In this document: one piece after another, positions 42,734 through 53,974 of the stretch
Layout: each line of letters opens with the position of its first letter
How positions within the stretch are numbered: position 1 is the first letter of the stretch
NCBI GenBank assembly: GCA_937981765.1
Contig: CALJOM010000012.1
Location: forward strand, 62,001-126,000
DNA length: 64,000 bases
Direction: 5' to 3'
Source: an uncultured Bacteroidales bacterium
Lineage (GTDB): Bacteria > Bacteroidota > Bacteroidia > Bacteroidales > Salinivirgaceae
Translations under genes and position numbers: made by a program
The notes under the pieces: model-generated
What the model was told of the DNA's origin: nothing
Seen by the model: the letters and a program-made list of their open reading frames with translations, nothing else
The model's database searches: none

Positions 42734-45700
42734 ATGAGGAAACTGATATTTTTAACGCTCCTTTTTTTGCGCCAAGGACTCCTTATAACACAAGTCTATA
42801 ACATTGCTCGGTATGGAGTCCCTGAAGGGTTTCTTCGTGCAATGGTTACCGATATAATTCAAGATCAACGTGGGTATTTATGGATGGCTACCGGTGGTGG
42901 AGTATGCCGTTTCGATGGACTTAGCTTTTTTCACATTACTGCCCGAAACGGACTTAACTTCCCCCGAATCACCTGCCTGGGTGTTGACAAAAAGCAGAAC
43001 CTTTGGGTTGGCTCAGCCAACAGGATTAACATGTATAACGGAGATTATGTTTTTTCACTCTTGAATCATCAGATTGGGCCTGCAATTTTTGATATCGAAC
43101 CCGATGTTAAAGACGGGGTTTGAACATCGACAGAAAAGGGATTGTTTCGGTTGTATTATAGAAACAACCGTTTTGTTTTTGAAAAATTGAATATCCATTT
43201 ATCAATCCGGGTTTAAACCCAATATTTCAGGTTCGTGATCAAACCACGTTTCTGCTGCACAACGGGAAAAATATTTTATACTATGGCTTAAACGGGTCGC
43301 TTTTTCGTATAGCAGAGAAAAAATCGATCCGGTAATTACTGACACTTCCGTTTATCTAACCTCAGGAAGTATCCTTGCAGATGGTTCGCTAATTGTAGGA
43401 ATAAACCTCGGCTTATTCCTTTTGAAGGGCTCAACATTCAAGCCTTTTCTACCAAATCTTCTACAATGGTACTTCATTACCAAAATAATTTTCAACTCCC
43501 AAAAACTATGGATGCTGGGACAACCTAAATCTACACCCAACAAGGAAATGTACCTGTTATCGGTCGATTTATCTAAGCCCGATAAACTGCTGGTGATAGG
43601 CCGCAACAATGACTTAATTGAAAGCCCAACATCCCTTTATATCGACCATGAGAACAATGTGTGGACAGGGTCGGACGACGGAATAAGTGTATTGAAAGGA
43701 GAAACTTTCATAACCTATACTACCCGCGACGGACTTGTTGGTAATAAAATCTGGTCGTTGCTAAAAACAAGAACTGGTGAATTATGGTTTGGAACAATTG
43801 ACGAAGGACTTTCGGTATGGAACGAGAAAGGAATAAAAAACTACACAACCCAAAATGGATTACCAGATAATTTTGTGGGGAAAATTTTCAAAGATACCGA
43901 TGGTTCTCTATGAATTGGCACCAGCAATGCCGGAATTGCAAAAGTTGGATACAATCTGCACAACGGAATCTATAAATTTGTGTCGGTACCGCTTCTGCCA
44001 GAAACAAAAAAGATTCGTATCGACGATTTTTTGGTCGACAAGACCTACACCCTCTGGATAGGAAGCTCCTATGGTCTTTTTTATTCCAATAACCGCAAAA
44101 AGTTCCTCCAAAAATCATTCCCATCAACGGTCGCTCCTCCGATTTGTGTTCAAAAACTTCTTTACAATACTATCTCCAACCGCATCTGGATTGCTACACG
44201 AACTCACGGGCTGTTTTACATGATTAACGATTCAATATGTAGATTCCCTCACATAAAACCCGATGAGCAGTTAACTACGATGTGTCTCGACCGTGTCGGA
44301 AATCTCTGGCTTGGTTCACGCATGAGTAGTATATTCCCGATTAAAAACGACTCGGTTTTTTAAATCGATGCTCAAAAAGGCCTATCTTCAAACCTAATTT
44401 TTATTCTTCACAGCGATTCGCAATTAAACCTATGGATTGGGACCAATCTCGGGTTAGACAAAATCGACCTAAGTATCATTGATAAACCAACACCTACAAT
44501 AAGACACTATGGTTCAACCGACGGCATGATAGATTTGGAAACTAACCTTAGTGGAGTGCTTGAAAGCAACGACGGATACATTTATTTTGCAACCAATGGC
44601 GGAATTCTTCGCTACGACCCGTATTACGATTTTCAAAACCGGATCCCTCCAAAATTGAATCTTCTATCAATCACGCTCCACTCCCACACCAATTTATGGA
44701 AAAACACCTCAGAAATATACGAGCCACCAGACCCTAATTTGTCCACTATTCGTTTAGATTATACCCAAAACCACCTAACCTTTGATTTTATTGCCATAAG
44801 TTTTAAAAACTCCTACGATGTTACCTATTTATGGAAAATGGAAAGATTCGACAACGATTGGGTTTGGGGTAGCAGAAGCCAACAGGCCATTTATTCCAGC
44901 CTCCCTCCGGGAGAATATAAACTTCGGATAAAAGCCGCCAACAGCGACGGAGGGCTATCGAACGAAGTTCTGTCTCCTACCATTATTATTGTCCCCCCCT
45001 CTGGGAAAAGGCTTGGTTCAGGTTCACCTTGATGTTGTTGGTTATGGCTCTTGTAACCGGCGGAATAAGTCATCGTTTCAAGATGTTGAAACGCGAACAG
45101 TTGCGTTTGAAAAGCATCGTGGCACAGCCTACTCAGGAGCTCTCGGAGCAATTAACAATGGTTGATGCAAAAAATCGCCAGATACTCGACAGTATTGTTT
45201 ATGCCCGGTTCCTACAAAATGCACTATCCCCTGTCGAGAACAGAATTATCCAAAATATTCGGCGACGTACTCTTAATATGTCGCCCCAAGGATGTTGTGA
45301 GTGGAGACTTCTATGGGGCTCAAAGCTAGAACGACCTTACCCTCGTAGCCGTAGCTGATTCTACTGGCCACGGAGTTCCGGGCACCATAGTAAGCGTTGT
45401 TTGTACGATAGCCCTGCAACAGGCTATACAATCGATGGATAAACCCGATTCGCCGGCTAAAATTCTGGCGAAAACTCTAGAAAACGTTAAATCGTTTTTT
45501 ATTCATGGTGACGATGTCAGCGAGAGCATGGCCATTGGACTTTGCTGTATTGACAGGCAAAACCAAACCCTAAGCTTCTCAGGATTCAATATCGGTCTAT
45601 ACCGTTTTCAAGCACAAAGTCAATTATTTATAAAACCCACTCCCCTTACCCTGAGAGTAATCCTAACGAATTTTCATTCTCACGAGCATCTATTTAATTT

Positions 45701-45924
45701 ATCCACAAAAAGCACTTTTTTCATGACTACTGACGGTTTCTACAACCAATTCGGCAATAAAGACAAGGCTAAAATACCACCAAAAACGATTTTACGAATT
45801 TCTCTTAAAACACAAAAACCTTCCACTTTCCCAACTTTAAACACTATTAACCGAAGCATTTGAAAATTGGATGGGTCCCAAAGAACAAATTAATGATGTT
45901 TTGGTACTGGGATTTACAATTTGA
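42734..45924 (+). pseudogene. Decayed two-component-type sensor (beta-propeller, Y_Y_Y) with SpoIIE phosphatase
   Basis: Pieces in changing frames add up to one gene of about 1,060 codons: a signal peptide, propeller repeats (YLWMATGGGV, LWVGSANR, ELWFGTIDEGL), a Y_Y_Y domain (PPGEYKLRIKAANSDG), a membrane helix, a coiled coil, and a SpoIIE-type phosphatase (DVVSGDFYG, DSTGHGVPG, FFMTTDGFY). It is broken by in-frame stops at 43121 (TGA), 43911 (TGA), 44361 (TAA) and 45327 (TAG). Frame changes occur near 43205, 43320, 44995, 45240 and 45780. Two of the stops replace Trp codons. With at least nine lesions the gene is dead. The intact homologue would be a ligand-sensing membrane phosphatase. Confidence 0.9.
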
Positions 45925-45971
45925 TTTGGCGACATAGATGCCACAAAACCTATTCCTTAAAGATAAATAGC

Positions 45972-45979
45972 TATCTTTG
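45972..45979 (+). promoter_or_regulatory. Bacteroidota -7 promoter box for thiL
   Basis: TATCTTTG matches TAnnTTTG and lies 18 bases before the thiL start, predicting a very short leader. No clear -33 TTG. No TPP riboswitch would fit. Confidence 0.5.
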
Positions 45980-45996
45980 ACAACAAATTTCTAACC

Positions 45997-47043
45997 ATGA
46001 GAGAAAACCGACAGACCACCGAAATCAGTCAAGTAGGCGAATTCGGATTAATTGAACATCTAACCTCCGATATCAAACCCGAACACCCAACTACACTTTT
46101 GGGAATAGGTGACGACGCTGCCATCATCGAGGCCGGAGAACAGTCTATGGTTATTACAACCGACATGTTGATTGAAGGAATACATTTCGATTTATCGTAC
46201 ACACCACTTAAACATCTAGGTTACAAAGCAGTAGCAGTAAACCTTTCGGACGTCTATGCCATGAACGCCAATGCCACACAAATAACTGTCAGCATAGGCA
46301 TATCATCACGATTCGCCGTGGAAGATATTCATGACCTTTATTCAGGGATTAAACACGCATGTAAAGTGTATAAAGTCGACCTTGTTGGAGGCGACACCGT
46401 TGCGTCCCAAAGTGGCTTGGTAATTTCAATCACGGCCCTCGGAAGGCAATCTCTGAAAAAAATCGTTAAACGCAGTGGAGCCAAGGAGAATGATTTAATC
46501 TGTGTTTCTGGCGATTTAGGCAGTGCTTATTGGGGGTTAAAATTATTAATGCGCGAAAAGGAAGCAACCAGAAACGCTCCTGAACTTAAACCTAAATTTG
46601 AAGGCTACGAATATTTATTAGAACGACAACTTAAGCCCGAGCCCCGAAAAGATATAGTGAGAAAACTTTCGGAAGCTGGCATCCTCCCAACGGCAATGAT
46701 TGACATTAGCGATGGTCTTTCCAGTGAAATACTCCATATATGCAAGAACTCCAATAAAGGCTGCCGTATTTACGACGAAAAAATTCCAATTCACCCACAG
46801 TCAACCAAACTGAGTAATGAGTTTCAAATCGACCCAGTAGTTGCTGCTCTTAATGGTGGTGAAGACTACGAATTACTTTTTACCATTTCTCCCTCAGACT
46901 ATGAAAAGGTATCCCAAATCCGAGATATATCAATAATTGGACATATCCTGCCAAACCCACAGCAACATGAGATTGTTTTTAGGGATGGCACAACCATTCC
47001 TCTGATGGCTCAAGGCTGGAATGCATTTAGAATCGACAAATAA
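45997..47043 (+). CDS. thiL: Thiamine-monophosphate kinase
   Basis: The 348-residue enzyme matches ThiL: GIGDDAAII near the start, TTDMLIEGIHFD, VNLSDVYAMNA, and the VGGDTVAS and NGGEDYELLFT motifs that bind metal and nucleotide. It phosphorylates thiamine monophosphate to the active diphosphate. It has its own promoter after the pseudogene. The membrane-protein gene follows after 45 bases. Confidence 0.96.
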   Translation: MRENRQTTEISQVGEFGLIEHLTSDIKPEHPTTLLGIGDDAAIIEAGEQSMVITTDMLIEGIHFDLSYTPLKHLGYKAVAVNLSDVYAMNANATQITVSIGISSRFAVEDIHDLYSGIKHACKVYKVDLVGGDTVASQSGLVISITALGRQSLKKIVKRSGAKENDLICVSGDLGSAYWGLKLLMREKEATRNAPELKPKFEGYEYLLERQLKPEPRKDIVRKLSEAGILPTAMIDISDGLSSEILHICKNSNKGCRIYDEKIPIHPQSTKLSNEFQIDPVVAALNGGEDYELLFTISPSDYEKVSQIRDISIIGHILPNPQQHEIVFRDGTTIPLMAQGWNAFRIDK

Positions 47044-47088
47044 ACCTTATAGCAAGAACTATACTATCAACATACGTTTATTCCCAGC

Positions 47089-48444
47089 ATGGAGAACTAT
47101 TTTGCCGGCATTAACCTTATACTTCTGTTAATCTACCTACTGGTTCTTACCAGCCTAATTTTTATTATCTCCTCGGTTAATTATAGCGATGATTTATTTT
47201 ATCGCCGGCTTTTCCGAATGGCCTTTCTTTATAAAATTTTGGCCGGACTTAGTTTTGGCCTCATTTACGACTTTTACTATGGCCGAGAAGCCGACACTTT
47301 TTACTATTTTAAAAACGCAAGCTATTTGGGAGAAATGTTTTTCACCAATCCCAAAGCCTTTTGGATGATGTTTTTCAATCAGGTCACGCCTGAAACAGTT
47401 TACCAATTAGGAGAATTAACCTATTACCCGAGATTTTACGACACACAGGTTTATGCTATTCATCGGTTTTTGTCGCTTTTTACCGTAGTTGGGATAAAAA
47501 ACTATTACATGGTAAGCCTCTGCCTGAACACCTTTCTATTTTTCGTTAACTGGAAAATATACCGTTCGCTGGTATCGATCCTAAAGGGGCATCAAACCAT
47601 TGTGGCCATTGCAATTTTATTTATTCCGTCGGCAACATTCTGGAGCTCCGGAATAATTAAAGACAGCTTTACCTACTCTTTTTCGCTGCTGTTTTTTGTC
47701 TATTTTTACAAAACATTTTTCGAGCACAGAATTAAGGTTGGTACAATAGTGCTATTGTACATCTCCGGATATATTGTATTAGCGCTAAAACCCTATGTGC
47801 TGTACGCCCTGCTAATATCGGGTCTAATCTGGTTGGGATTTGCAAATCTATACAGGGTTAAAAACCGTGTGCTACGCGTAGTTGTTTTCCCAATTTCCAT
47901 TTTGGTTGTCGGTTTTGCCGGGCTCTGGATTTTAAATTCGCTAATGTCGGTTGTGGGAGGTCACTATGCCAATATCGATGCTATGTTGAAAAAGGCAGTA
48001 ATCTCTCAAAAAGACCTTAAGCAAGAGTACTACCAAGGAGCATCGTTCGATATCGGAGATTTTGAGCCAACCATTGAAGGGGCCCTATCGGTTACTCCTC
48101 AGGCATTAGTTGCCGGAATTTACCGTCCATTTTTGTGGGAAACACGTTCGATTGTTATGCTTCTCTCCGGTCTGGAAAATCTGATATTGCTTATTTTAAC
48201 GATTTACATGTTTTGGAAAATTGGGTTACTGGGGCTTTTCAAAACTCTCAGTAAAAACCATTTTTTTATCTTTTGCCTAATCTACACCCTTAGCATCGCT
48301 TTAGGGGTTGGATTATCAACGTCGAATTTTGGTGCGTTGGTTCGATTTAAGATACCTCTGCTACCATTCTTTTTTCTTTGGCTTGCACTAACGATTGCCG
48401 AACAGATAAAAAAATCTTCTACAGAAAACACCGCTACCGAATAA
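47089..48444 (+). CDS. Polytopic membrane protein, possibly GT-C-like
   Basis: The 451-residue protein has about ten hydrophobic helices and no signal peptide. After the second helix a loop reads YGREADTFYYF, with acidic residues placed as in the first external loop of GT-C glycosyltransferases, and a SGIIKDSF motif sits in the middle. Another external-looking segment (about 295-350) is more polar. This is suggestive of a lipid-linked sugar transferase or a polymerase of surface polysaccharide, but I do not recognise the family. Neighbours (thiL, mutA) give no hint. Confidence 0.6.
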   Translation: MENYFAGINLILLLIYLLVLTSLIFIISSVNYSDDLFYRRLFRMAFLYKILAGLSFGLIYDFYYGREADTFYYFKNASYLGEMFFTNPKAFWMMFFNQVTPETVYQLGELTYYPRFYDTQVYAIHRFLSLFTVVGIKNYYMVSLCLNTFLFFVNWKIYRSLVSILKGHQTIVAIAILFIPSATFWSSGIIKDSFTYSFSLLFFVYFYKTFFEHRIKVGTIVLLYISGYIVLALKPYVLYALLISGLIWLGFANLYRVKNRVLRVVVFPISILVVGFAGLWILNSLMSVVGGHYANIDAMLKKAVISQKDLKQEYYQGASFDIGDFEPTIEGALSVTPQALVAGIYRPFLWETRSIVMLLSGLENLILLILTIYMFWKIGLLGLFKTLSKNHFFIFCLIYTLSIALGVGLSTSNFGALVRFKIPLLPFFFLWLALTIAEQIKKSSTENTATE

Positions 48445-48494
48445 AAGTGAAAAATTTAACCCTTTAAAATTTTCGTTTCACTATAAAATGTTGG

Positions 48495-48502
48495 TACTTT
48501 TG
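48495..48502 (+). promoter_or_regulatory. Bacteroidota -7 promoter box for the methylmalonyl-CoA mutase operon
   Basis: TACTTTTG matches TAnnTTTG. It lies 25 bases before the mutA ATG, with a TTTCG at 48471-48475 near the -33 position. Confidence 0.55.
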
Positions 48503-48526
48503 CACATAAATTAAAAATTGTCTAGT

Positions 48527-50410
48527 ATGTCAGAAAAGATTTCTAACCGACTGTTTGAAGAATTTCCACCCATTACTCCCGAAGAGTGGAAGGCAAAAAT
48601 CATTGCCGACCTTAAGGGAGCTGACTTTGACAAAAAGCTTGTGTGGAAACCTCGTGAAGGATTTACAGTAAATCCGTTTTATACCCTTGAAGACCTTGAA
48701 TCGCTCGACTTCGTAAAAAACAATCCAGGCGAATTTCCTTATGTACGAGGAAATAAAGAAAAAAGTAACGATTGGCTTATATGCCAGGAAATTTGTGCAT
48801 GCGACATAGCCTCCGCCAACCAAAAAGCCCTTGATGTACTTAATAAGGGGGTTGAGTCGTTGATTTTTGTTTTCCATAAAGAGAAAAAGGTAACCGAAGT
48901 CGACCTTGAAAAACTTCTGGATGGAATTTGTATCGAAGCTATTGAGTTAAATTTCCGCGGAATTGTTGGAATACTCAACTTTTCTGAAGCATTACTCAAG
49001 GTTTTTGCCAAACATAAGATTAACCCATCAAGTGTAAAAGGCTCACTCAATTACGATCCCCTTGGGCATTTTACCCTAAAAGGCAAATTCTGCACCAACG
49101 AACGTGAATCGTTCGAAAAATGCAAAAAGGTAATAGAGATGTTTGCTGCCTATCCGAACTTTAAGGTTTTGACCATTAGCGGCATACATTTCCACAATGC
49201 AGGAGCAAATGTGGTCCAGGAACTTGCCTTTTCCATGGCCTCAGCTAGCGAATACATTTCAAAGATTTCCGAACTAGGCCTTACCCCGGCACAGATTAAT
49301 CAAAAGCTTAAGTTCCACTTAGGCATTGGCAGCAATTATTTCTTCGAGATCGCAAAATTTCGTGCCTCACGCTTGCTATGGGCTCAAATAATGCAACAAT
49401 TCGGAGCCTCAAAAGAGGACTCAAAAATGCACACTCACGCACAAACCGGAGAGTGGAATAAAACAGTATACGATCCCTACACCAACATGCTTCGGACAAC
49501 AACCGAAGCCATGTCGGCAATTTTAGGAGGAGTGGAATCATTAACCGTTGATCCGTTCAATGCTGTTTACGAAACTCCTACTGAATTTTCGGAACGTATT
49601 GCCCGTAATCAGCAGATTATTCTAAAAGAAGAATCCTATTTCGATAAAATTGTTGACCCTGCCGGAGGATCGTATTACATCGAAACCCTGACTGCAAAAA
49701 TTGCTCAGGCAGCCTACAATCTGTTCCTTGAAATAGAAAATCAGGGCGGCTATTTGGCTGCATTCCGGAAAGAATTTGTTCAAAATATTCTGGATCAGGA
49801 AGCCAAACAGCGACGCGACGACATCGCCAACCGTCGCGAAAATCTTTTGGGCACTAACCAATATCCGAACTTCAGCGAAACAAAAGAATACCTCAACCCC
49901 GAAGTTCTTGAGCCATGCAACTTAACAAAACCCGACGCAGAAGTTCGTGGAATTGTACGTTTCCGTGGTGCACAAGAATTTGAAAAATTGCGCTACCGCA
50001 CCGACGAATACAGCAAAAAACATAAACGTCCGCTGGCCTTTATGTTAACTTACGGACCGGTTGCCTTCAGTAATGCCCGTTCGCAATTTTCACAAAACTT
50101 TTTTGCAGCAGCAGGTTTTGAGGTAAAGGATAATCCAAACTTTAAAACCATTGAGGAAGGAGTAAAGGCAGCGCTGCAAGCTAAAGCCGAAATAGTTGTA
50201 CTCTGCTCCGCCGACGAGGAATATGCAACCATTGCCCCTCAAGCAAAAGAACTGATTGGCGATAAGGCCATTACCGTTGTTGCTGGTTATCCAAAAGATA
50301 TTGTTGAAGAATTAAAATCCAAAGGCATAACCCATTACATTCACATACGTTCCAATGTTTTGGAAACCCTCATCGAATATCAGAAAGAATTAGGTATTCT
50401 TAAACCGTAA
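48527..50410 (+). CDS. mutA: Methylmalonyl-CoA mutase small (beta) subunit
   Basis: From the ATG at 48527 the product is 627 residues; a TTG three codons earlier is in frame but unlikely. It has the TIM-barrel mutase fold (IHFHNAGANVVQELAF, IVDPAGGSYYIETL) and a degenerate C-terminal cobalamin-like domain that lacks the DxHxxG motif (the segment reads LTYGPVAFSNAR). As in other heterodimers, it is the non-catalytic partner of MutB. The operon interconverts succinyl-CoA and methylmalonyl-CoA, linking to propionate. MutB starts 18 bases downstream. Confidence 0.95.
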   Translation: MSEKISNRLFEEFPPITPEEWKAKIIADLKGADFDKKLVWKPREGFTVNPFYTLEDLESLDFVKNNPGEFPYVRGNKEKSNDWLICQEICACDIASANQKALDVLNKGVESLIFVFHKEKKVTEVDLEKLLDGICIEAIELNFRGIVGILNFSEALLKVFAKHKINPSSVKGSLNYDPLGHFTLKGKFCTNERESFEKCKKVIEMFAAYPNFKVLTISGIHFHNAGANVVQELAFSMASASEYISKISELGLTPAQINQKLKFHLGIGSNYFFEIAKFRASRLLWAQIMQQFGASKEDSKMHTHAQTGEWNKTVYDPYTNMLRTTTEAMSAILGGVESLTVDPFNAVYETPTEFSERIARNQQIILKEESYFDKIVDPAGGSYYIETLTAKIAQAAYNLFLEIENQGGYLAAFRKEFVQNILDQEAKQRRDDIANRRENLLGTNQYPNFSETKEYLNPEVLEPCNLTKPDAEVRGIVRFRGAQEFEKLRYRTDEYSKKHKRPLAFMLTYGPVAFSNARSQFSQNFFAAAGFEVKDNPNFKTIEEGVKAALQAKAEIVVLCSADEEYATIAPQAKELIGDKAITVVAGYPKDIVEELKSKGITHYIHIRSNVLETLIEYQKELGILKP

Positions 50411-50428
50411 CCGTTAATTTCAGAAGCA

Positions 50429-52576
50429 ATGAGACCAAAATTTCAACATATCGATTTTTCGAAAATCCAACAGTCGAACCTGTCGGACAAAGCATGGCAG
50501 GAGGCACAGAAAATAGCCCACGATTGGATTACCGCTGAACAAATAGCTGTTAAACCCGTTTACAGCCGCTGTGACCTGGAAGGTAAGGAACATCTGCGTT
50601 ATGCAGCAGGCCTTCCCCCATTCCTGCGAGGACCCTATTCAGGAATGTATGCCATGCAACCATGGACAATTCGTCAATATGCAGGATTTTCCACAGCCGA
50701 AGAGTCGAACGCCTTTTATCGTCGCAACTTGGCCTCCGGGCAAAAAGGTCTATCGGTAGCATTCGACCTTGCCACCCATAGAGGCTACGACTCCGACCAT
50801 CCCCGCGTGGTGGGCGACGTAGGAAAAGCCGGCGTGGCTATCGATTCGGTGCTTGACATGAAAATTCTTTTCGACCAGATACCTCTGAATAAAATGTCGG
50901 TATCCATGACCATGAACGGCGCAGTTTTACCCGTAATGGCTTTCTACATAGTTACAGCACTCGAGCAAGGCGCAAAACTTGAAGAACTCTCCGGGACCAT
51001 ACAGAACGATATCCTCAAAGAATTCATGGTGCGCAACACGTACATCTATCCTCCCGATTTCTCCATGCGCATTATTGCCGACATTTTTGCCTACACGGCC
51101 AAAAATATGCCCAAATTCAACAGCATCTCCATTTCGGGATATCACATGCAGGAAGCCGGAGCCACCGCCGACATTGAAATGGCCTACACCCTAGCCGACG
51201 GATGGGATTATATCCGAACCGGACTGAATTCGGGACTTAAAATAGATGAATTCGCCCCACGGTTATCGTTTTTCTGGGCAATTGGGATGAACCATTTTAT
51301 GGAAATTGCAAAAATGCGGGCTGCTCGCATGCTTTGGGCAAAAATTGTAAAAACATTTGGCCCGGAAAGCATAAAATCCATGGCGCTGCGTACCCATTCT
51401 CAAACCTCCGGATGGTCGCTAACCGAGCAAGACCCGTTTAATAATGTAGCCAGAACCTGTATCGAAGCTATGGGGGCAGCCTTAGGACATACTCAGTCGC
51501 TCCATACCAACGCACTCGATGAAGCAATTGCCCTGCCAACCGATTTCAGTGCCCGAATTGCGCGGAATACTCAGATATACATCCAGGACGAAACCCAAAT
51601 TTGTAGAGAAATCGACCCTTGGGCTGGATCGTATTACGTAGAGGCACTTACCCACGAACTAATTCATAGAGCATGGGGTCACATTATGGAGGTTGAGAAA
51701 CTTGGCGGAATGGCTAAGGCTATTGAGACCGGATTACCCAAAATGAGGATTGAAGAAGCAGCTGCCCGGAAACAAGCCCGAATCGATAGTGGCAAAGACA
51801 CCATAGTGGGAGTTAACAAATACCGTCTCGAAAAAGAAGACCCAATTGAAATTCTGGAAGTAGATAACACAGCGGTACGCGAAGCACAAATCCGCCGTTT
51901 GCAAGAACTACGAAAAAACCGTAACGAGGAAGAAGTTCAGGCCGCTTTGGATGCAATTACCCGTTGTGTTGAAACCGGCGAAGGCAATCTGTTGGAGCTT
52001 TCAGTTATTGCAGCCCAGAAGCGCGCCTCGCTGGGCGAAATTTCGTATGCATGTGAAAAAGTAGTAGGGAGGTACCAAGCTGTGATACGTTCAATTTCTG
52101 GTGTGTATGCTTCAGAAGCAAACAACAACGATGATTACGCACGCGCAAAAGCCATGTGCGAAGAATTTGCCAAACGAGAAGGACGTCAGCCCCGTATTAT
52201 GATTGCCAAACTCGGGCAAGACGGTCACGACCGCGGTGCAAAAGTTGTAGCAACCGGTTATGCCGATATTGGCTTCGATGTTGACATTGGGCCACTTTTC
52301 CAAACGCCGGAAGAAGCCGCCCGCGATGCCGTTGAAAACGACGTTCATGTTATTGGAATTTCGTCGCTTGCAGCTGGGCACAAAACCCTGGTTCCGGCAG
52401 TTATTGAAGAATTAAAAAAGCATGGACGCGAAGATATTATCGTAATTGTTGGAGGAGTTATTCCGCATCAAGACTACGACTTCCTCTACAAGGCTGGAGC
52501 AAGCGCAATCTTTGGGCCCGGCACCCCGATACCTACAGCCGCCATTAAAATTCTGGAACTATTGATGGCTGAGTAA
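50429..52576 (+). CDS. mutB: Methylmalonyl-CoA mutase large (alpha) subunit, B12-dependent
   Basis: The 715-residue catalytic subunit has the barrel domain ([20 protein letters not shown] region, [13 protein letters not shown]) and a C-terminal B12-binding domain with DGHDRG, in which His600 is the lower cobalt ligand in the DxHxxG motif. It also shows the downstream GISSLAAGH and VGGVIP segments. It rearranges methylmalonyl-CoA and succinyl-CoA. Length is typical. A strong terminator closes the operon. MeaB and the epimerase are not in the window. Confidence 0.98.
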   Translation: MRPKFQHIDFSKIQQSNLSDKAWQEAQKIAHDWITAEQIAVKPVYSRCDLEGKEHLRYAAGLPPFLRGPYSGMYAMQPWTIRQYAGFSTAEESNAFYRRNLASGQKGLSVAFDLATHRGYDSDHPRVVGDVGKAGVAIDSVLDMKILFDQIPLNKMSVSMTMNGAVLPVMAFYIVTALEQGAKLEELSGTIQNDILKEFMVRNTYIYPPDFSMRIIADIFAYTAKNMPKFNSISISGYHMQEAGATADIEMAYTLADGWDYIRTGLNSGLKIDEFAPRLSFFWAIGMNHFMEIAKMRAARMLWAKIVKTFGPESIKSMALRTHSQTSGWSLTEQDPFNNVARTCIEAMGAALGHTQSLHTNALDEAIALPTDFSARIARNTQIYIQDETQICREIDPWAGSYYVEALTHELIHRAWGHIMEVEKLGGMAKAIETGLPKMRIEEAAARKQARIDSGKDTIVGVNKYRLEKEDPIEILEVDNTAVREAQIRRLQELRKNRNEEEVQAALDAITRCVETGEGNLLELSVIAAQKRASLGEISYACEKVVGRYQAVIRSISGVYASEANNNDDYARAKAMCEEFAKREGRQPRIMIAKLGQDGHDRGAKVVATGYADIGFDVDIGPLFQTPEEAARDAVENDVHVIGISSLAAGHKTLVPAVIEELKKHGREDIIVIVGGVIPHQDYDFLYKAGASAIFGPGTPIPTAAIKILELLMAE

Positions 52577-52601
52577 AATAATAGCTTCCCTGATTAACTT
52601 T

Positions 52602-52634
52602 AAGCCGCCAATCCTCACGGATTGGCGGCTTTTT
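52602..52634 (+). terminator. Rho-independent terminator after mutB
   Basis: Perfect 13-bp stem AAGCCGCCAATCC / GGATTGGCGGCTT (52602-52614 and 52619-52631) with a four-base loop and a T-tract. Confidence 0.95.
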
Positions 52635-52923
52635 CAACCCAATCCCATCCTATTTACCCTCCGGGTCTTTACGGAAAACCCCTCCAGGTAATTCTTACAG
52701 GCTGAATATCCGCAATTTCACAAACTATAAAAAATAGAAAAACAACCCCAAAATAGTAAAATACACAATGAGCTTAAAACTAAGCCGCTATATAAAAAAC
52801 AACACCGCCTGATAATTGACTGCATTTTTTTTATGAATCTTCTTCCAATTTTCAAAAATTGTTAACTTTACACCTACACTCATTAGGAATTATTCCAACG
52901 GTCAGCACAAAAAGTCTGCAACA
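52635..52923. other. Intergenic region between mutB and mobA
   Basis: The 347-base gap between the genes holds the terminator and then AT-rich sequence without ORFs. A near-consensus -7 box TAACTTTA at 52863-52870 could start the mobA-formate dehydrogenase transcript. Nothing else was recognised. Confidence 0.5.
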
Positions 52924-53547
52924 ATGAATACAATTTCTGCTGCCATTTTATCCGGCGGGCTCGCCACCCGAATCAATGGAGCCAGTAAATCGGAACTCCT
53001 GATCAATGGCATGCGGATACTCGATATTCAATACTCTATTTTATCTCCCCTGTTCGAAGAAATTTTTCTTGTTGCCAATTCCCCTATCAGCAATCACTCA
53101 ATGCAACAAATAGGCGATATTCACCATAACATTGGACCACTGGGAGGAATTCACTCGGCCTTAGTTCATGCTACCTTCTCCCAGGTTTTTATCGTTTCGT
53201 GCGATATGCCATTTCTCAATTCCACATTTATACGGTGGCTACTCGATGTGCCAAACCGTGAACAATACGATATCATTATTCCCCATCACCACATAGGAAT
53301 TGAACCATTGCATGCGGTTTATTCAAAAACCTGTATTCCCACTATAGAAAATCAGATACAACAAAAACAGTATAGCATACGAACCTTTTTCCCAAAGATG
53401 AAGGTTTTGCAACGCGAAGTGCCAAAAGAATTCTCCCCCGAGGAACTATTTTTCAACATCAACTATCCCCACGACATTCTTAAAGCCAACGAATATGGAA
53501 AGCGAATGGAACCCAACCCTAGTAGAAAACATTCTAAGGGAATTTAA
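52924..53547 (+). CDS. mobA: Molybdenum cofactor guanylyltransferase
   Basis: The 207-residue protein has the MobA nucleotide-binding start AAILSGGLATRINGASKSE and the later GPLGGIHSAL and VSCDMPFL metal-binding strand. It joins GMP to molybdopterin to make the guanine dinucleotide cofactor. It leads the formate dehydrogenase genes, whose large subunit needs this cofactor, so its role is clear from context. Its last 53 bases overlap the next gene in another frame. Confidence 0.9.
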   Translation: MNTISAAILSGGLATRINGASKSELLINGMRILDIQYSILSPLFEEIFLVANSPISNHSMQQIGDIHHNIGPLGGIHSALVHATFSQVFIVSCDMPFLNSTFIRWLLDVPNREQYDIIIPHHHIGIEPLHAVYSKTCIPTIENQIQQKQYSIRTFFPKMKVLQREVPKEFSPEELFFNINYPHDILKANEYGKRMEPNPSRKHSKGI

Positions 53548-53974
53548 ACCTCAGCGAATGTATATTTTAAAGGCCCTGCATCGACTTCAGGACTCCCACC
53601 CGCAGCAATATCTTCCGGAAGAAACTCTCGACAGAGTTGCTAAATATTTTAACCTAACCCGAGGGCAGGTTTTCGGAATTGTAACCTACTACACCATGTT
53701 TAGCTCTAAACCAAGAGAAAAAAATATTGCCAGAATATGCAAATCGCCGGTATGCCACTCCAAAGGTTCTACGCTATTGGCAGAAAAATTACAGCGAAAA
53801 AAAGAGATTCTGGGAATACCCAATCTGGTTATAGAGTATAGCGAATGCCTTGGACAATGCCATCGTGCGCCGGTAATGTTATTGAATCAAGAGATTCAAG
53901 CCGATTTAACCGATGAAAAACTGGATGAAATTTTACTATCGTTAAAAGAAAACAACCATGAGTCCCGACCTTAA
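53495..53974 (+). CDS. NuoE-like 2Fe-2S subunit of NAD-dependent formate dehydrogenase
   Basis: The 159-residue protein resembles NuoE/FdsG: a helical N-terminal part with VFGIVTYYTMF, then a thioredoxin-like 2Fe-2S domain with ligands Cys82, Cys87, Cys118 and Cys122 (CKSPVC ... CLGQC). It passes electrons with the NuoF-like subunit to NAD. The start overlaps mobA by 53 bases; no later Met gives a full N-terminus. The end overlaps the next gene by 17 bases, indicating tight translational coupling. Confidence 0.9.
   Translation: MESEWNPTLVENILREFKPQRMYILKALHRLQDSHPQQYLPEETLDRVAKYFNLTRGQVFGIVTYYTMFSSKPREKNIARICKSPVCHSKGSTLLAEKLQRKKEILGIPNLVIEYSECLGQCHRAPVMLLNQEIQADLTDEKLDEILLSLKENNHESRP

Noticed and set aside
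43121-43913. TGA codons at two expected Trp positions, suggesting TGA might be read as Trp
   Set aside because: The same gene also has TAA and TAG stops and several frame changes, while intact genes in the window use TGA as a real stop (for example the YfiR gene) and TGG for Trp.
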